Shown in pieces: positions 55,984-63,967 of a stretch of 64,000 nucleotides of DNA. The position numbers and the translations under genes were made by a program. The number at the start of each line of letters is the position of its first letter. The first letter of the stretch is position 1. Origin of the DNA: Sporocytophaga sp. (lineage in GTDB: Bacteria > Bacteroidota > Bacteroidia > Cytophagales > Cytophagaceae); contig NZ_JAGHZZ010000003.1 of assembly GCF_017745095.1 (NCBI RefSeq), positions 429,811-493,810 on the forward strand, in the 5' to 3' direction. The notes under the pieces are model-generated. The model was not told the origin of the DNA and made no database searches. It saw only the letters and a program-made list of their open reading frames with translations.

Positions 55984-57324
55984 ATGGCAACGATTAAAGC
56001 AATTTTAAAGAAACGACTCGGAAAACCTTTAGTTAATGAAAATGGAGAATCATTGATTTATATTCAATATGTCCATCAAGCTAAATCTGCATTATTTTCT
56101 TCCAGAATAAAAGTTAAACCTGAATGTTGGAATGACAAAAAGCAGATTGTCGATTCAAAAAAAGAGATTAAAAGAATTAAAGCAAACGAATCAGTATTAA
56201 AAGATATTGAAAACACTGATAATTTAACAAATGCCCTCCTTAAATCGAAAAAAGCAAATATTGAAAGTATCGTCCGAAGGTTCCAATATGAAGGGAAGGA
56301 ACCATCTATTTATTTAGTCAAAGAAGAATATGAAAAGAATTTTAAAAATAAAAATGAAGAAAAAACTCCTGAAAAGGACTTTTTCACTCTTTATGATGAG
56401 TATTTAACTAAAATTAAAAATTTAAAATCTCTTTCCAGTTATAACCAGGCTCAGACATTAAAGGTCCACTTAGTAGATTTTTTTGAATTCAATAAAGAAA
56501 AGCCCCGACTTGAGAAAATAGATTATAAGTTTTATGAAAACTTTATCCAGTTTCTTTATGCTGACATTAAGAAAAGGAATAAAAAAGGAGAAATCGTCGA
56601 GCGATTAGGTTTACATAATAATAGTGTAGGAATCAATATTAAAAATCTGAAATTTTTCCTTACCCACTTAGCTAATATAAAAATCACGGTAAATGAGGAT
56701 TTCAAAAAATTTAAGGTTTTTAAAGAAAAAGGGACAATTGTTTTTCTTACGCAGCAAGAACTTGAAATTCTATATAATTTAGATTTAGCTAAAAATGCCT
56801 CTTTAGAGAAGGTCAGAGACCTTTTTATTTTTCAGTGTTCAACAGGTTTAAGATTCTCTGACTTAAAAAGAGTTGGGCCGGAACATATTTTTGAAAATAC
56901 AATCCGAATGATGGCCCATAAAACCAAAAAAGCTATCAAAGTTCCCCTTACCCCTAAAGCCCTGGCAATTCTCCAGAAATATAATTATGAGCTTCCTATT
57001 ATTTCTGAACAGAAGCAAAATTCATCATTAAAAACTCTATGTAAAAAAGCTGGCTTTACATCAAAAGTTGAAGTTCCATTTTATAAGGCAGGAAATAAGG
57101 AATACAAAAAGTATTTCAAATATGAGTTAATAAGCACTCATTGTGCTGTAAGAACCTTTATAACACATTGTGGAGAACGGGGCATTACTGCAAAAGTAGT
57201 GAGTGAGATTACGGGCAAAACAGTTAAGATTATTCTTGATCACTATTACGGTACAACTGACGAAACCATTGAGAAAGAAATGGAAAAAGCATTTGGATTT
57301 GGGATTAAATCAAACGAAAAATAA
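55984..57324 (+). CDS. Tyrosine integrase (Bacteroidetes mobile-element type)
   Basis: The protein has 446 residues. An N-terminal arm-binding domain (IYIQYVHQAKSALFSSRIKV, CWNDKKQIV) and a SAM-like core-binding domain precede the catalytic domain. The first Arg is in TGLRFSDLKRV, a His and Arg are in STHCAVRTFITHCGERG, and the Tyr nucleophile is in LDHYYG. The place where GH is usual reads ITGKTVK, a Lys in place of the second His. It probably integrates the element at the neighbouring att-like site. The next gene follows with one base between. Confidence 0.9.
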   Translation: MATIKAILKKRLGKPLVNENGESLIYIQYVHQAKSALFSSRIKVKPECWNDKKQIVDSKKEIKRIKANESVLKDIENTDNLTNALLKSKKANIESIVRRFQYEGKEPSIYLVKEEYEKNFKNKNEEKTPEKDFFTLYDEYLTKIKNLKSLSSYNQAQTLKVHLVDFFEFNKEKPRLEKIDYKFYENFIQFLYADIKKRNKKGEIVERLGLHNNSVGINIKNLKFFLTHLANIKITVNEDFKKFKVFKEKGTIVFLTQQELEILYNLDLAKNASLEKVRDLFIFQCSTGLRFSDLKRVGPEHIFENTIRMMAHKTKKAIKVPLTPKALAILQKYNYELPIISEQKQNSSLKTLCKKAGFTSKVEVPFYKAGNKEYKKYFKYELISTHCAVRTFITHCGERGITAKVVSEITGKTVKIILDHYYGTTDETIEKEMEKAFGFGIKSNEK

Positions 57325-57325
57325 A

Positions 57326-57874
57326 ATGGAAATACTATGTATTAAATCAATGTCTGCCGAATGTATGAATGATCAAATCAAATTTCCGGTAGCTAAAGAC
57401 TATAAAATTTTTCTAGAAGACCTTTACGACACATACGAAATTCAAAAAGGCAAAAGGCTTTTACGAATTAAAAAAATATATCCCGGGACAAACGGGAAGT
57501 ACATTGTATATCTTGATTCTAATAATAAGGAAGTATTTAACTCTTCTAAAGAAGCAGCTGAATATGTCTATAAATTATCTCTTATTCTAACCAATTATTT
57601 AGAAACCCTTATTCAAGAATATAATAGTGTCCAGTTTAAGATTCAGCCTTTGGTACTAAGCCTTTCAGGAAATGACTTTACTCTTTATAATAAGATAAAG
57701 GGAGAGATTGATGAAGAAATATATCATTTATCATTTCGCTATGCCGGTCACGATAATCATATGTTTTTTAAAAAATTAAAAAACATACAAGAAAGAATAA
57801 TCCAGCTTTCACTTATAAAGCCTGCGCAGCCACAAACTAAACATCTAAATTATGGACGTAATATTATCATTTAA
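57326..57874 (+). CDS. Hypothetical protein in the integrase operon
   Basis: The protein has 182 residues from the ATG at 57326; the upstream extension of the frame is only the shadow of the integrase gene. It is rich in Lys, Ile and Tyr, soluble, mostly helical, and without a motif I recognise. It starts just after the integrase stop and overlaps the next recombinase gene by 23 bases, so the three form one transcription unit. It may be an accessory factor of recombination, but that rests on position only. Confidence 0.7.
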   Translation: MEILCIKSMSAECMNDQIKFPVAKDYKIFLEDLYDTYEIQKGKRLLRIKKIYPGTNGKYIVYLDSNNKEVFNSSKEAAEYVYKLSLILTNYLETLIQEYNSVQFKIQPLVLSLSGNDFTLYNKIKGEIDEEIYHLSFRYAGHDNHMFFKKLKNIQERIIQLSLIKPAQPQTKHLNYGRNIII

Positions 57875-58715
57875 GGAATATCTTTCTTCTGTAAAAAGGT
57901 ATAGCAAACACACTGTAATAGCATATATTACAGATGTAGAGCAATTCAACTCTTTAGTATGTGGTTTGATTCTTTCCATTTCAAGGAAAGACGTTAAAGA
58001 ATGGATTATCCGATTGCATGATTCCGGAGTATCGACTAGGTCCATCACGAGGAAAATTCATTGCCTCCGTACATTCTATAAATTTTGCTTAAAGAATGAA
58101 TTGATCGATTATAATCCTATGCAAAATATTACAACCCCAAAATTCCCAAAGAAAGTGATTGAATTTATTCCTGAGAATATAATCGTGGAAGTTTTGGATA
58201 ATCTTGAAATTGGCGAAAACAGAAAGCTTATAAGAGACAAACTCCTTCTTGAATTATTGTATTACACGGGGTGTAGGATAGATGAAATAATCAATATTAG
58301 GATATCTGACATTTGTCTTTATAAGCGTGAAATAAAGGTTAAAGGAAAAAACAATAAAGAAAGACTAACCTTTATTAGTAAGGGAATTGCGGAGCTTATA
58401 ATTAGCTATAATCAAAAATGGAAACATAAAAATAAATCCGGTTTCTTATTAGTTGATAATACGGGAAGTCAAATTTATCCAATGTTTGTCCAAAGAACTA
58501 TTGATAAATACTTTCCTATTACTAAGGTAGGATTTAAAGTAAGTCCGCATATTTTCAGACATACCTTTGCCTCCCACTTAATTAATAAAGGAGTTCCTAT
58601 TTTCGCTATTAAGGATTTATTAGGTCATGCCACTATTGCCAGTACTGAAGTATACACCCACATAAAATTTAGTGCCTTAATCGACATGCATAAAAGAATG
58701 CATCCGAAAGGATAA
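57852..58715 (+). CDS. XerC/XerD-like tyrosine recombinase
   Basis: The protein has 287 residues, the length of XerC/D. An N-terminal SAM-like domain (FKEYLSSVKRYSKHTVIAY) is followed by the catalytic domain with Arg in YTGCRIDEIINIR, the HIFRHTFASHLINKG box, LLGHATIASTEVYTHI with His and the Tyr nucleophile. All catalytic residues seem present. It is the second recombinase in the operon. It could resolve multimers of the excised element or act together with the larger integrase. Confidence 0.92.
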   Translation: MDVILSFKEYLSSVKRYSKHTVIAYITDVEQFNSLVCGLILSISRKDVKEWIIRLHDSGVSTRSITRKIHCLRTFYKFCLKNELIDYNPMQNITTPKFPKKVIEFIPENIIVEVLDNLEIGENRKLIRDKLLLELLYYTGCRIDEIINIRISDICLYKREIKVKGKNNKERLTFISKGIAELIISYNQKWKHKNKSGFLLVDNTGSQIYPMFVQRTIDKYFPITKVGFKVSPHIFRHTFASHLINKGVPIFAIKDLLGHATIASTEVYTHIKFSALIDMHKRMHPKG

Positions 58716-58744
58716 TTATTTATTCATATAAATAAAAATATCAT

Positions 58745-58948
58745 ATGGAAGAAAAACACTTATTAGATGTTTCTGTATTTGGAGATAACGTCAAAATACT
58801 TTTTAGCGATTCAACTGTTATAGAAAAACAAATTCGATTTATCAAGGCAGATATTAATTCTGTTATGATCTATTTTAATGATAAATCAATATTAGAATTA
58901 CAGCCCATCAAATATGAAGAACCGGAAGGATTCTCAGCTTACTTCTAA
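58745..58948 (+). CDS. Small hypothetical protein
   Basis: The protein has 67 residues, is acidic, and has a predicted beta-strand pattern (VSVFGDNVKILFSDSTVIEK, SVMIYFNDKSILELQPI). It follows the recombinase gene after 29 bases on the same strand. I do not recognise the family. The regular strand pattern and good position make it a likely real gene. Confidence 0.55.
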   Translation: MEEKHLLDVSVFGDNVKILFSDSTVIEKQIRFIKADINSVMIYFNDKSILELQPIKYEEPEGFSAYF

Positions 58949-58987
58949 CATTATAAATTATGATGTCTTTTTATTAATTAACAACAA

Positions 58988-59064
58988 TTCAACCAGCTAA
59001 CCTTTAATTTTTGGCGTAGACAGGTTTTCGTTTTTATCAACTATTCAATCAGCTAACCTTTAAT
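58988..59064 (+). repeat. Two 21-bp direct repeats in a long non-coding stretch
   Basis: TTCAACCAGCTAACCTTTAA (58988) recurs as TTCAATCAGCTAACCTTTAA (59044), each followed by T, with one mismatch and a 56-bp period. They lie in the 585-base gap (58949-59533) between the recombinase unit and the excisionase-like genes, which otherwise holds only AT-rich sequence. They may bind an integrase arm domain, an excisionase or a repressor. Confidence 0.65.
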
Positions 59065-59533
59065 AAAAAAATTGAAGCTACATTGAAAAGCTAAAAGACT
59101 ATATCCTTAAAGGAATAGTATTGCTTATTTATTCTTATTATAACTATTTTAATCATAAGGTTTGTTTTGATTGTTTATTTTAATCAATTTTGTATTGATT
59201 ATACGTTGCCCGATTAGGGATTATATTTATAAAGCTCAAAAGTTACTTTTAGATTAATTTAATCTACGTCGTTTAATAGTTAACTATTAGCGATTAATTT
59301 CTTCCACTAAATATTTAATAAAAATTCAGCCTTAATTGATTTAAGATAAATAGCGGATATCCGTGTTCTTATTCAATTCCAATTAGCTTTGAACAAAGCT
59401 ACAAGCTGCTTTATATCCCTCTTTCAATGGCTGCAAGCTTAAGAAGCTCGCTACCCCTCCCGTTATTATTGCAATTCTTTGATATCGGATGATATCACAT
59501 GTTAAAGCTTTAATTCATCAAACATTTATAATT

Positions 59534-59701
59534 ATGTTCCTAAGCGCAAAGGAGGCCTCAGACTTTTTGAGGATCTCTAAAAGCAATTTATATCAATTAA
59601 CAAGATGTAATAAATTAAAATTCTATAAACCCAACGGCAAAAACTTATACTTCAAAAAAGAGGATCTTATTGACTATATAAAAGGAGGTAAAGATGAATA
59701 A
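59534..59701 (+). CDS. Excisionase-like helix-turn-helix protein
   Basis: I start at the ATG at 59534, giving 55 residues; an upstream ATG at 59489 adds 15 residues with no family likeness. The sequence MFLSAKEASDFLRISKSNLY, then KPNGKNLYFKKEDLIDYI, is a typical MerR/HTH_17 domain as in excisionases of Bacteroidetes elements. It probably controls excision or transcription. It overlaps the next, similar gene by 8 bases. Confidence 0.8.
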   Translation: MFLSAKEASDFLRISKSNLYQLTRCNKLKFYKPNGKNLYFKKEDLIDYIKGGKDE

Positions 59702-59891
59702 TCAAGAACCTTCTAAGGGAATCCCTTTTCTTTCATTTAGAGAGACTCAAAAAGCTCTAGACTGCTCTAGAAGTTTCATGTACCTGCTGATTGACAAAGG
59801 CGAGTTAAAGCCGAAGTATTTAGGTAAGAAACCCTATTTTTTAATTAACGATATCCTCTCTGCGATGAAGGATGCAGAGGAGAAATTTTAA
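59694..59891 (+). CDS. Second excisionase-like helix-turn-helix protein
   Basis: The protein has 65 residues. LSFRETQKALDCSRSFMYLL and GELKPKYLGKKPYFLINDIL again form an HTH_17-type winged helix. Two such proteins in a row are common in integrative elements of Bacteroidetes, where both help excision. The gene starts inside the stop region of the preceding one and is therefore translationally coupled. Confidence 0.78.
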   Translation: MNNQEPSKGIPFLSFRETQKALDCSRSFMYLLIDKGELKPKYLGKKPYFLINDILSAMKDAEEKF

Positions 59892-60357
59892 AACTTATAA
59901 TGTAAAGTCAAAAGAAATGAAAAATAACAAACATATAAATAGGACACTGAATCAAAAAAACATCCATAGTAATATCCATTCTGGACATCTTAAATTTAAA
60001 TTTCCGCACAAAAAAAGAGTGGAAGTAAAATGTGCAGAATTAGATTCAATCGAAACTATAAAAAATGTAGTTACTATAAGATTTAAGGATAAACTATTAA
60101 TTAGACTATCTTTTAAAGATAAGCAGGAATTACTATTGGACTTTAGAGACAATGAAGAAGAATGGGAGTCTTTAAAAATTTTCCGTTCAAAACATCCTTC
60201 CCCAATCTATGATTTCACTTATTTAAGTAACAATAAAGAATTAACCACGATCATACTTGAATCAAGTATTGCAGCGATTTATGTAGAGACAAAGATGTTA
60301 CTTGTTTTTTTTATAACAGCCGAAAATGAATTAAGGCAAAGACAGTTCAATCTTTAA
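59872..60357 (+). CDS. Hypothetical protein
   Basis: The protein has 161 residues if it begins at 59872, overlapping the excisionase-like gene by 20 bases; an ATG at 59917 (MKNNKHINRTLNQ) gives 146 residues and is about as likely. The N-terminus is basic, the middle shows alternating strands (VVTIRFKDKLLIRLSFKDKQ), and no motif is recognised. It ends 36 bases before the nested inverted repeats. The function is unknown. Confidence 0.6.
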   Translation: MQRRNFKTYNVKSKEMKNNKHINRTLNQKNIHSNIHSGHLKFKFPHKKRVEVKCAELDSIETIKNVVTIRFKDKLLIRLSFKDKQELLLDFRDNEEEWESLKIFRSKHPSPIYDFTYLSNNKELTTIILESSIAAIYVETKMLLVFFITAENELRQRQFNL

Positions 60358-60392
60358 TGAATCAACAAAGTCTATTGCTATTATAAATTAAT

Positions 60393-60480
60393 AGACCGCT
60401 GTATACCTTCTAAAAAAAGAAACATTTAAATCATGTTATCATAGGTATGGCGTATGTATATAACATACGCCAAGCGGTCT
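60393..60480. promoter_or_regulatory. Nested inverted repeats upstream of the replication gene (candidate origin)
   Basis: A perfect 10-bp hairpin with a 5-base loop (TGGCGTATGT, ATATA, ACATACGCCA) lies at 60448-60472. Directly after it comes AGCGGTCT (60473-60480), the inverse of AGACCGCT at 60393-60400. The whole lies 47 bases before the ATG of a replication-initiator-like gene. Such structures are typical of rolling-circle origins or Rep autoregulation sites; which one cannot be told from sequence alone. Confidence 0.55.
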
Positions 60481-60526
60481 CATTCTGTAACTCCAACACA
60501 CTAAGATTACCAACCTAAACAACTGT

Positions 60527-61969
60527 ATGGTAGACACTTTACACTTTAGAATCCATGATTTACAAATACATGAACATTTGAAAAACTATTTATTAAAATT
60601 GTACAAAACTGGCCGGACTAAAAAACGAATTGAGGTAGATGAAGAAACCGGAGAAATAGCATTCAAAAACAAGTTTGTATTTGAGAACTTAGCCTTTTTA
60701 GATACTGGAAATAACTATGTAGTTAATCATTTTAATCAACTTAAATCCAGTCATTATAACATAGCTTATAAGATTGATATTTCCAGAGATTTCATAGAAG
60801 TCAATGTTTCATTGCCTAAATACTATTATGGTACTAACGTTATTCAAATGCTTCCGCATCTATACGACAAAGAATACACTCCATTCTTTCATGCTAGTTC
60901 ATTTAAGGAAACAATAGAAAATTTCTATCGAATCTTCCTAAAGGTTTTTATGAATTTCCTGGAAAAGAATTTTCCGAATACCCATTTATCTTTTGTCGAG
61001 TTGGTCAGGATTGACTTTTGTTTTAACCAGGTCTTTAATACAAAAAGTGAAGCGCTCGAATATTTTCAGTTATTGAAATCACGAAGAAAAAAATATGAAC
61101 GGGAAAATCCACACAAATTTTACTATGATACTTCCTTTTCTAATGTCTCAAGAGATCACTCATTTAAAGTATATCATCAGGGTACTGAATTTAATAAAAA
61201 TGACAGAAAAGAACTTTTTAAAATCAATGAAAAGGCTGGACGTGAAAAATATAACTTAAAAAAGCTTCAGCATTTAGCTGACTTAACCTTAAGATATGAA
61301 TTGACTTGTAGAAACAGATTTCTATACCGATCTTATATTTTCGCATGCGAATTAAAATCCTCTACCTATAAGAAAGCTTATAGTAACTGGAATAAATATA
61401 AAAAGCATCCTGATAAAATTTCTAAGATTAAAAACCTTGTCGAAAGAACAGCAATAAAAAAAGATGTCAAAGAAATTGATAAGCTTATTAACCAATCTAG
61501 AAGATTTTATTTCGGTAACTGCCCAGGTGATATCAAATTAACTGCAGATATCTTTAAAGTATTTCTTAACAAATTTTATGATATGGTCAGTGACATTCAG
61601 GTTCGGAATGATTCCTCCAAATTGCTTGATATATCTAAGGTCATGAATGAGATTGATTCATTTGAAGGAATAAAAAAACTCTTAAGTAGATCATCTATGA
61701 CTAAGGGAAAATATGCTGTTAACAGGAGTAAAATAAGGATGATTTTAGCAATGATGGAAGGAGGATTAACATTGGATGAGATTAGGAAAGGAGGACTAAT
61801 TCCTAAAGCCACGTTTTACAGATATGCTAACTTTCTAAAATCTTTGGGAGTTGATAATCACTCTGTATACGGTATTCATGTTGATCAGACTTTGTGCTTT
61901 CAGAACTATTATTTGTATTTGAATAAGAATGCAAATGAGATAAAAAATATAAGGATGCTACCGATATAA
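60527..61969 (+). CDS. Replication initiator, phage gene II/X-like
   Basis: The protein has 480 residues. The start MVDTLHFRIHDL and the segment LADLTLRYELTCRNRFLYR recall the phage/plasmid replication proteins of the gene II/X (Phage_CRI) type found in filamentous phages and related plasmids of Bacteroidota. A probable helix-turn-helix near residues 405-440 (MEGGLTLDEIRKGGLIPKAT) could bind DNA. The origin-like inverted repeats directly upstream support the call. No coat, Zot-like or relaxase gene is visible, so I cannot say whether this is a phage remnant or an integrated plasmid-like element. Confidence 0.6.
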   Translation: MVDTLHFRIHDLQIHEHLKNYLLKLYKTGRTKKRIEVDEETGEIAFKNKFVFENLAFLDTGNNYVVNHFNQLKSSHYNIAYKIDISRDFIEVNVSLPKYYYGTNVIQMLPHLYDKEYTPFFHASSFKETIENFYRIFLKVFMNFLEKNFPNTHLSFVELVRIDFCFNQVFNTKSEALEYFQLLKSRRKKYERENPHKFYYDTSFSNVSRDHSFKVYHQGTEFNKNDRKELFKINEKAGREKYNLKKLQHLADLTLRYELTCRNRFLYRSYIFACELKSSTYKKAYSNWNKYKKHPDKISKIKNLVERTAIKKDVKEIDKLINQSRRFYFGNCPGDIKLTADIFKVFLNKFYDMVSDIQVRNDSSKLLDISKVMNEIDSFEGIKKLLSRSSMTKGKYAVNRSKIRMILAMMEGGLTLDEIRKGGLIPKATFYRYANFLKSLGVDNHSVYGIHVDQTLCFQNYYLYLNKNANEIKNIRMLPI

Positions 61970-61976
61970 TTCATGT

Positions 61977-62006
61977 CAATAAAGCTCTATAAAAGGAGCT
62001 TTATTG
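61977..62006 (+). terminator. Hairpin after the replication gene, probable terminator
   Basis: A perfect 11-bp stem (CAATAAAGCTC with GAGCTTTATTG) and an 8-base loop begins 8 bases after the stop of the replication gene. There is no long T-run after it, so a role as a secondary replication or recombination site is also possible. Confidence 0.55.
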
Positions 62007-62127
62007 GTATAGCTAAGTCTAGGTTATAGATTCAGAACCTCTTTAACACTTTTAATATTCTAAATCTTTTATTATTCTTATCCTCTTAATCATTCTTTAT
62101 ATTTGGCCCATATAAATTCTGACAATT

Positions 62128-62940
62128 ATGAAACCTGAACATCTGGCAATAATTAAACAACTTATAAAAGAGTTTTGGATACAACTTGTATTGAGTATTG
62201 CTTGGAGTGTTTATACTGTTTACAATGCTTCTGAAAGGAGTGATGTTATTTCAATCTTTATAAAAAATTTTGGAACTAGCTTCTTTCTCTTAAGTTGGTT
62301 CTTTGGCCAATTCATTAGAGTTAAGAAGCAGAAGAAAACAGAGAATAGCTTTGAAGAGCTAAAAACAAAGACTGAAGAATTAATAAAACAGCTTGAACAG
62401 GCAACAACTAAGACAATTGGAAATTTAACCGGAGGGAATAGCTTCCCCATAATCAAACTTGCTTCGTTCCCAGCTATAATCGAAATCAATAAGAAATGCA
62501 CCCCTGTAATTTTCATTGAAGTGGAAGGAGATTTCCCTGTTTTTGATGTCGAAGTAGTGATACTTTATTATTCTATACCTGAATATTCTATTTCAGATGA
62601 AAGAAAGACAATAGAAATTTTACATAAACAAACTTTTGTTAAACTTGAAAAGGTTCCTTCATTTACTTCCATGGAAAATCTTAAAGTTGTAGCTCATATA
62701 ACAACAAGGAATGGTTCATTCATACAAAAGTTGAGAATGGATATAGTAGATGAAAGATTAATGTGGGCAACCAGAACCTTTAAGTTTATGGGGAAAGGTT
62801 CGATTGATATTATTCATGAGGAAAAACACCCTAAATATAATGAAATGACTGATGAAGCCATTTTCGGTACTGGGACTGTTGATTTTAAAAGGAGTAAAAA
62901 CTTAACCTCTTCTCATTTCAGTGCAAATCATTTACATTGA
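62128..62940 (+). CDS. Hypothetical membrane protein with coiled coil
   Basis: The protein has 270 residues. Two hydrophobic segments lie in the first 70 residues (WIQLVLSIAWSVYTVY and FGTSFFLLSWFFGQFI). A basic, charged coiled-coil stretch follows (EELKTKTEELIKQLEQ), then a beta-rich soluble domain (about 105-250). I do not recognise the family. The architecture of two membrane helices, coiled coil and a beta domain is seen in some phage-defence and sensor proteins, but that is not evidence of function here. Confidence 0.65.
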   Translation: MKPEHLAIIKQLIKEFWIQLVLSIAWSVYTVYNASERSDVISIFIKNFGTSFFLLSWFFGQFIRVKKQKKTENSFEELKTKTEELIKQLEQATTKTIGNLTGGNSFPIIKLASFPAIIEINKKCTPVIFIEVEGDFPVFDVEVVILYYSIPEYSISDERKTIEILHKQTFVKLEKVPSFTSMENLKVVAHITTRNGSFIQKLRMDIVDERLMWATRTFKFMGKGSIDIIHEEKHPKYNEMTDEAIFGTGTVDFKRSKNLTSSHFSANHLH

Positions 62941-63193
62941 TCACTAGCCTCCATATTGATGAAATACATATTAAGTGTTACTTTTCATTGCTCAACGAAA
63001 ATGATCTGCGTTGAGAAGTTTTATCTTTATAGAAATAAATATTAGTAGATAGAGCACCAAAGCAAAGGTACTCATTGAGGAAAAGGAAAATTAGAAGTAA
63101 AGGGAAAACTGGAAATCACCAGATAAATTTTGATTTCTTGATTATTTAATTAACTTTGAAACAATGGGTTATATATTTTTCATTTAATATTGA

Positions 63194-63967
63194 GTGCTAC
63201 CGGTATATCAAGCAATATCATTCATTAGAGAAATTCCTGAAGGAACTACGAGACCTTGGTTAGTGAATGTTTTGGTAGAGGATAAACTAGTACCATATGT
63301 TGTTAAAATCTTTAATAGCAAGCAAGAGGAGGACAATCAATCTACAGTAAGGGAAGTTTTGGGAAGTGTTCTGGCAAGTGAATTTGACTTGTTGACTCCA
63401 GAGCCTGCTTTAATATATTTTAACGATCAGTTTAATGATACTTTACCGATTGAGTTATCAAAAAAAGTTGATCCTCACACACATAAATTTGGGTGTAAGT
63501 ATATGGAGGGGGCTTTTCCGATTAACACCAAGAGTAGCACTAACTATATTATTGAAGCAGATACAATTTACGGATTCGATAATCTTCTATTTAATGTAGA
63601 TAGAAAAAGAAATAAAGCTAACTCATTTTTGATTAAAAATGAGATTTATCTTATCGATCATGAGTTGTGTTTGAACTTTAATATTGATAGTGCTATAAAC
63701 TTTGATGAAAGAGTTTACGAGTACAAAAAGCATTTATTCTATAGAGATTTAAAAGATTTAGGTTCAGTAAAAAAAGTATATGCTTTTGGAACTTTTCAAA
63801 CTAATCTAAAAGTTCTTAATTTACGTACAATTGAGGAAAATTTAGATTTATTGGAGGATTTAAATCATTTTTTACCTCAAAGGGATGATATTATTAATTA
63901 TTTAGCGTTTGTAAAAACAAATAATGATAAATTTGTTTCCTATTTAAAAAGGTCCATTTGTGAATAA
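63194..63967 (+). CDS. HipA-like kinase-fold protein
   Basis: The protein has 257 residues from a GTG at 63194. It resembles the short HipA-like (HipA_2) group: the start VYQAISFIREIPEGTTRPWLV, GFDNLLFNVDRKRNKANSFL with the catalytic-loop-like D-x-R-x(3)-N pattern, and IYLIDHELCLNF with the metal-binding Asp. Such proteins are often paired with a DUF3037 protein, and the next frame fits that. A role as toxin-like or regulatory kinase is possible, but no HipB-like antitoxin is seen. Confidence 0.7.
   Translation: MLPVYQAISFIREIPEGTTRPWLVNVLVEDKLVPYVVKIFNSKQEEDNQSTVREVLGSVLASEFDLLTPEPALIYFNDQFNDTLPIELSKKVDPHTHKFGCKYMEGAFPINTKSSTNYIIEADTIYGFDNLLFNVDRKRNKANSFLIKNEIYLIDHELCLNFNIDSAINFDERVYEYKKHLFYRDLKDLGSVKKVYAFGTFQTNLKVLNLRTIEENLDLLEDLNHFLPQRDDIINYLAFVKTNNDKFVSYLKRSICE

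Noticed and set aside
57203..57325. Upstream extension of the hypothetical gene after the integrase
   Set aside because: The 41 extra codons overlap the conserved C-terminus of the integrase in another frame. The ATG at 57326 right after the integrase stop is the natural start.
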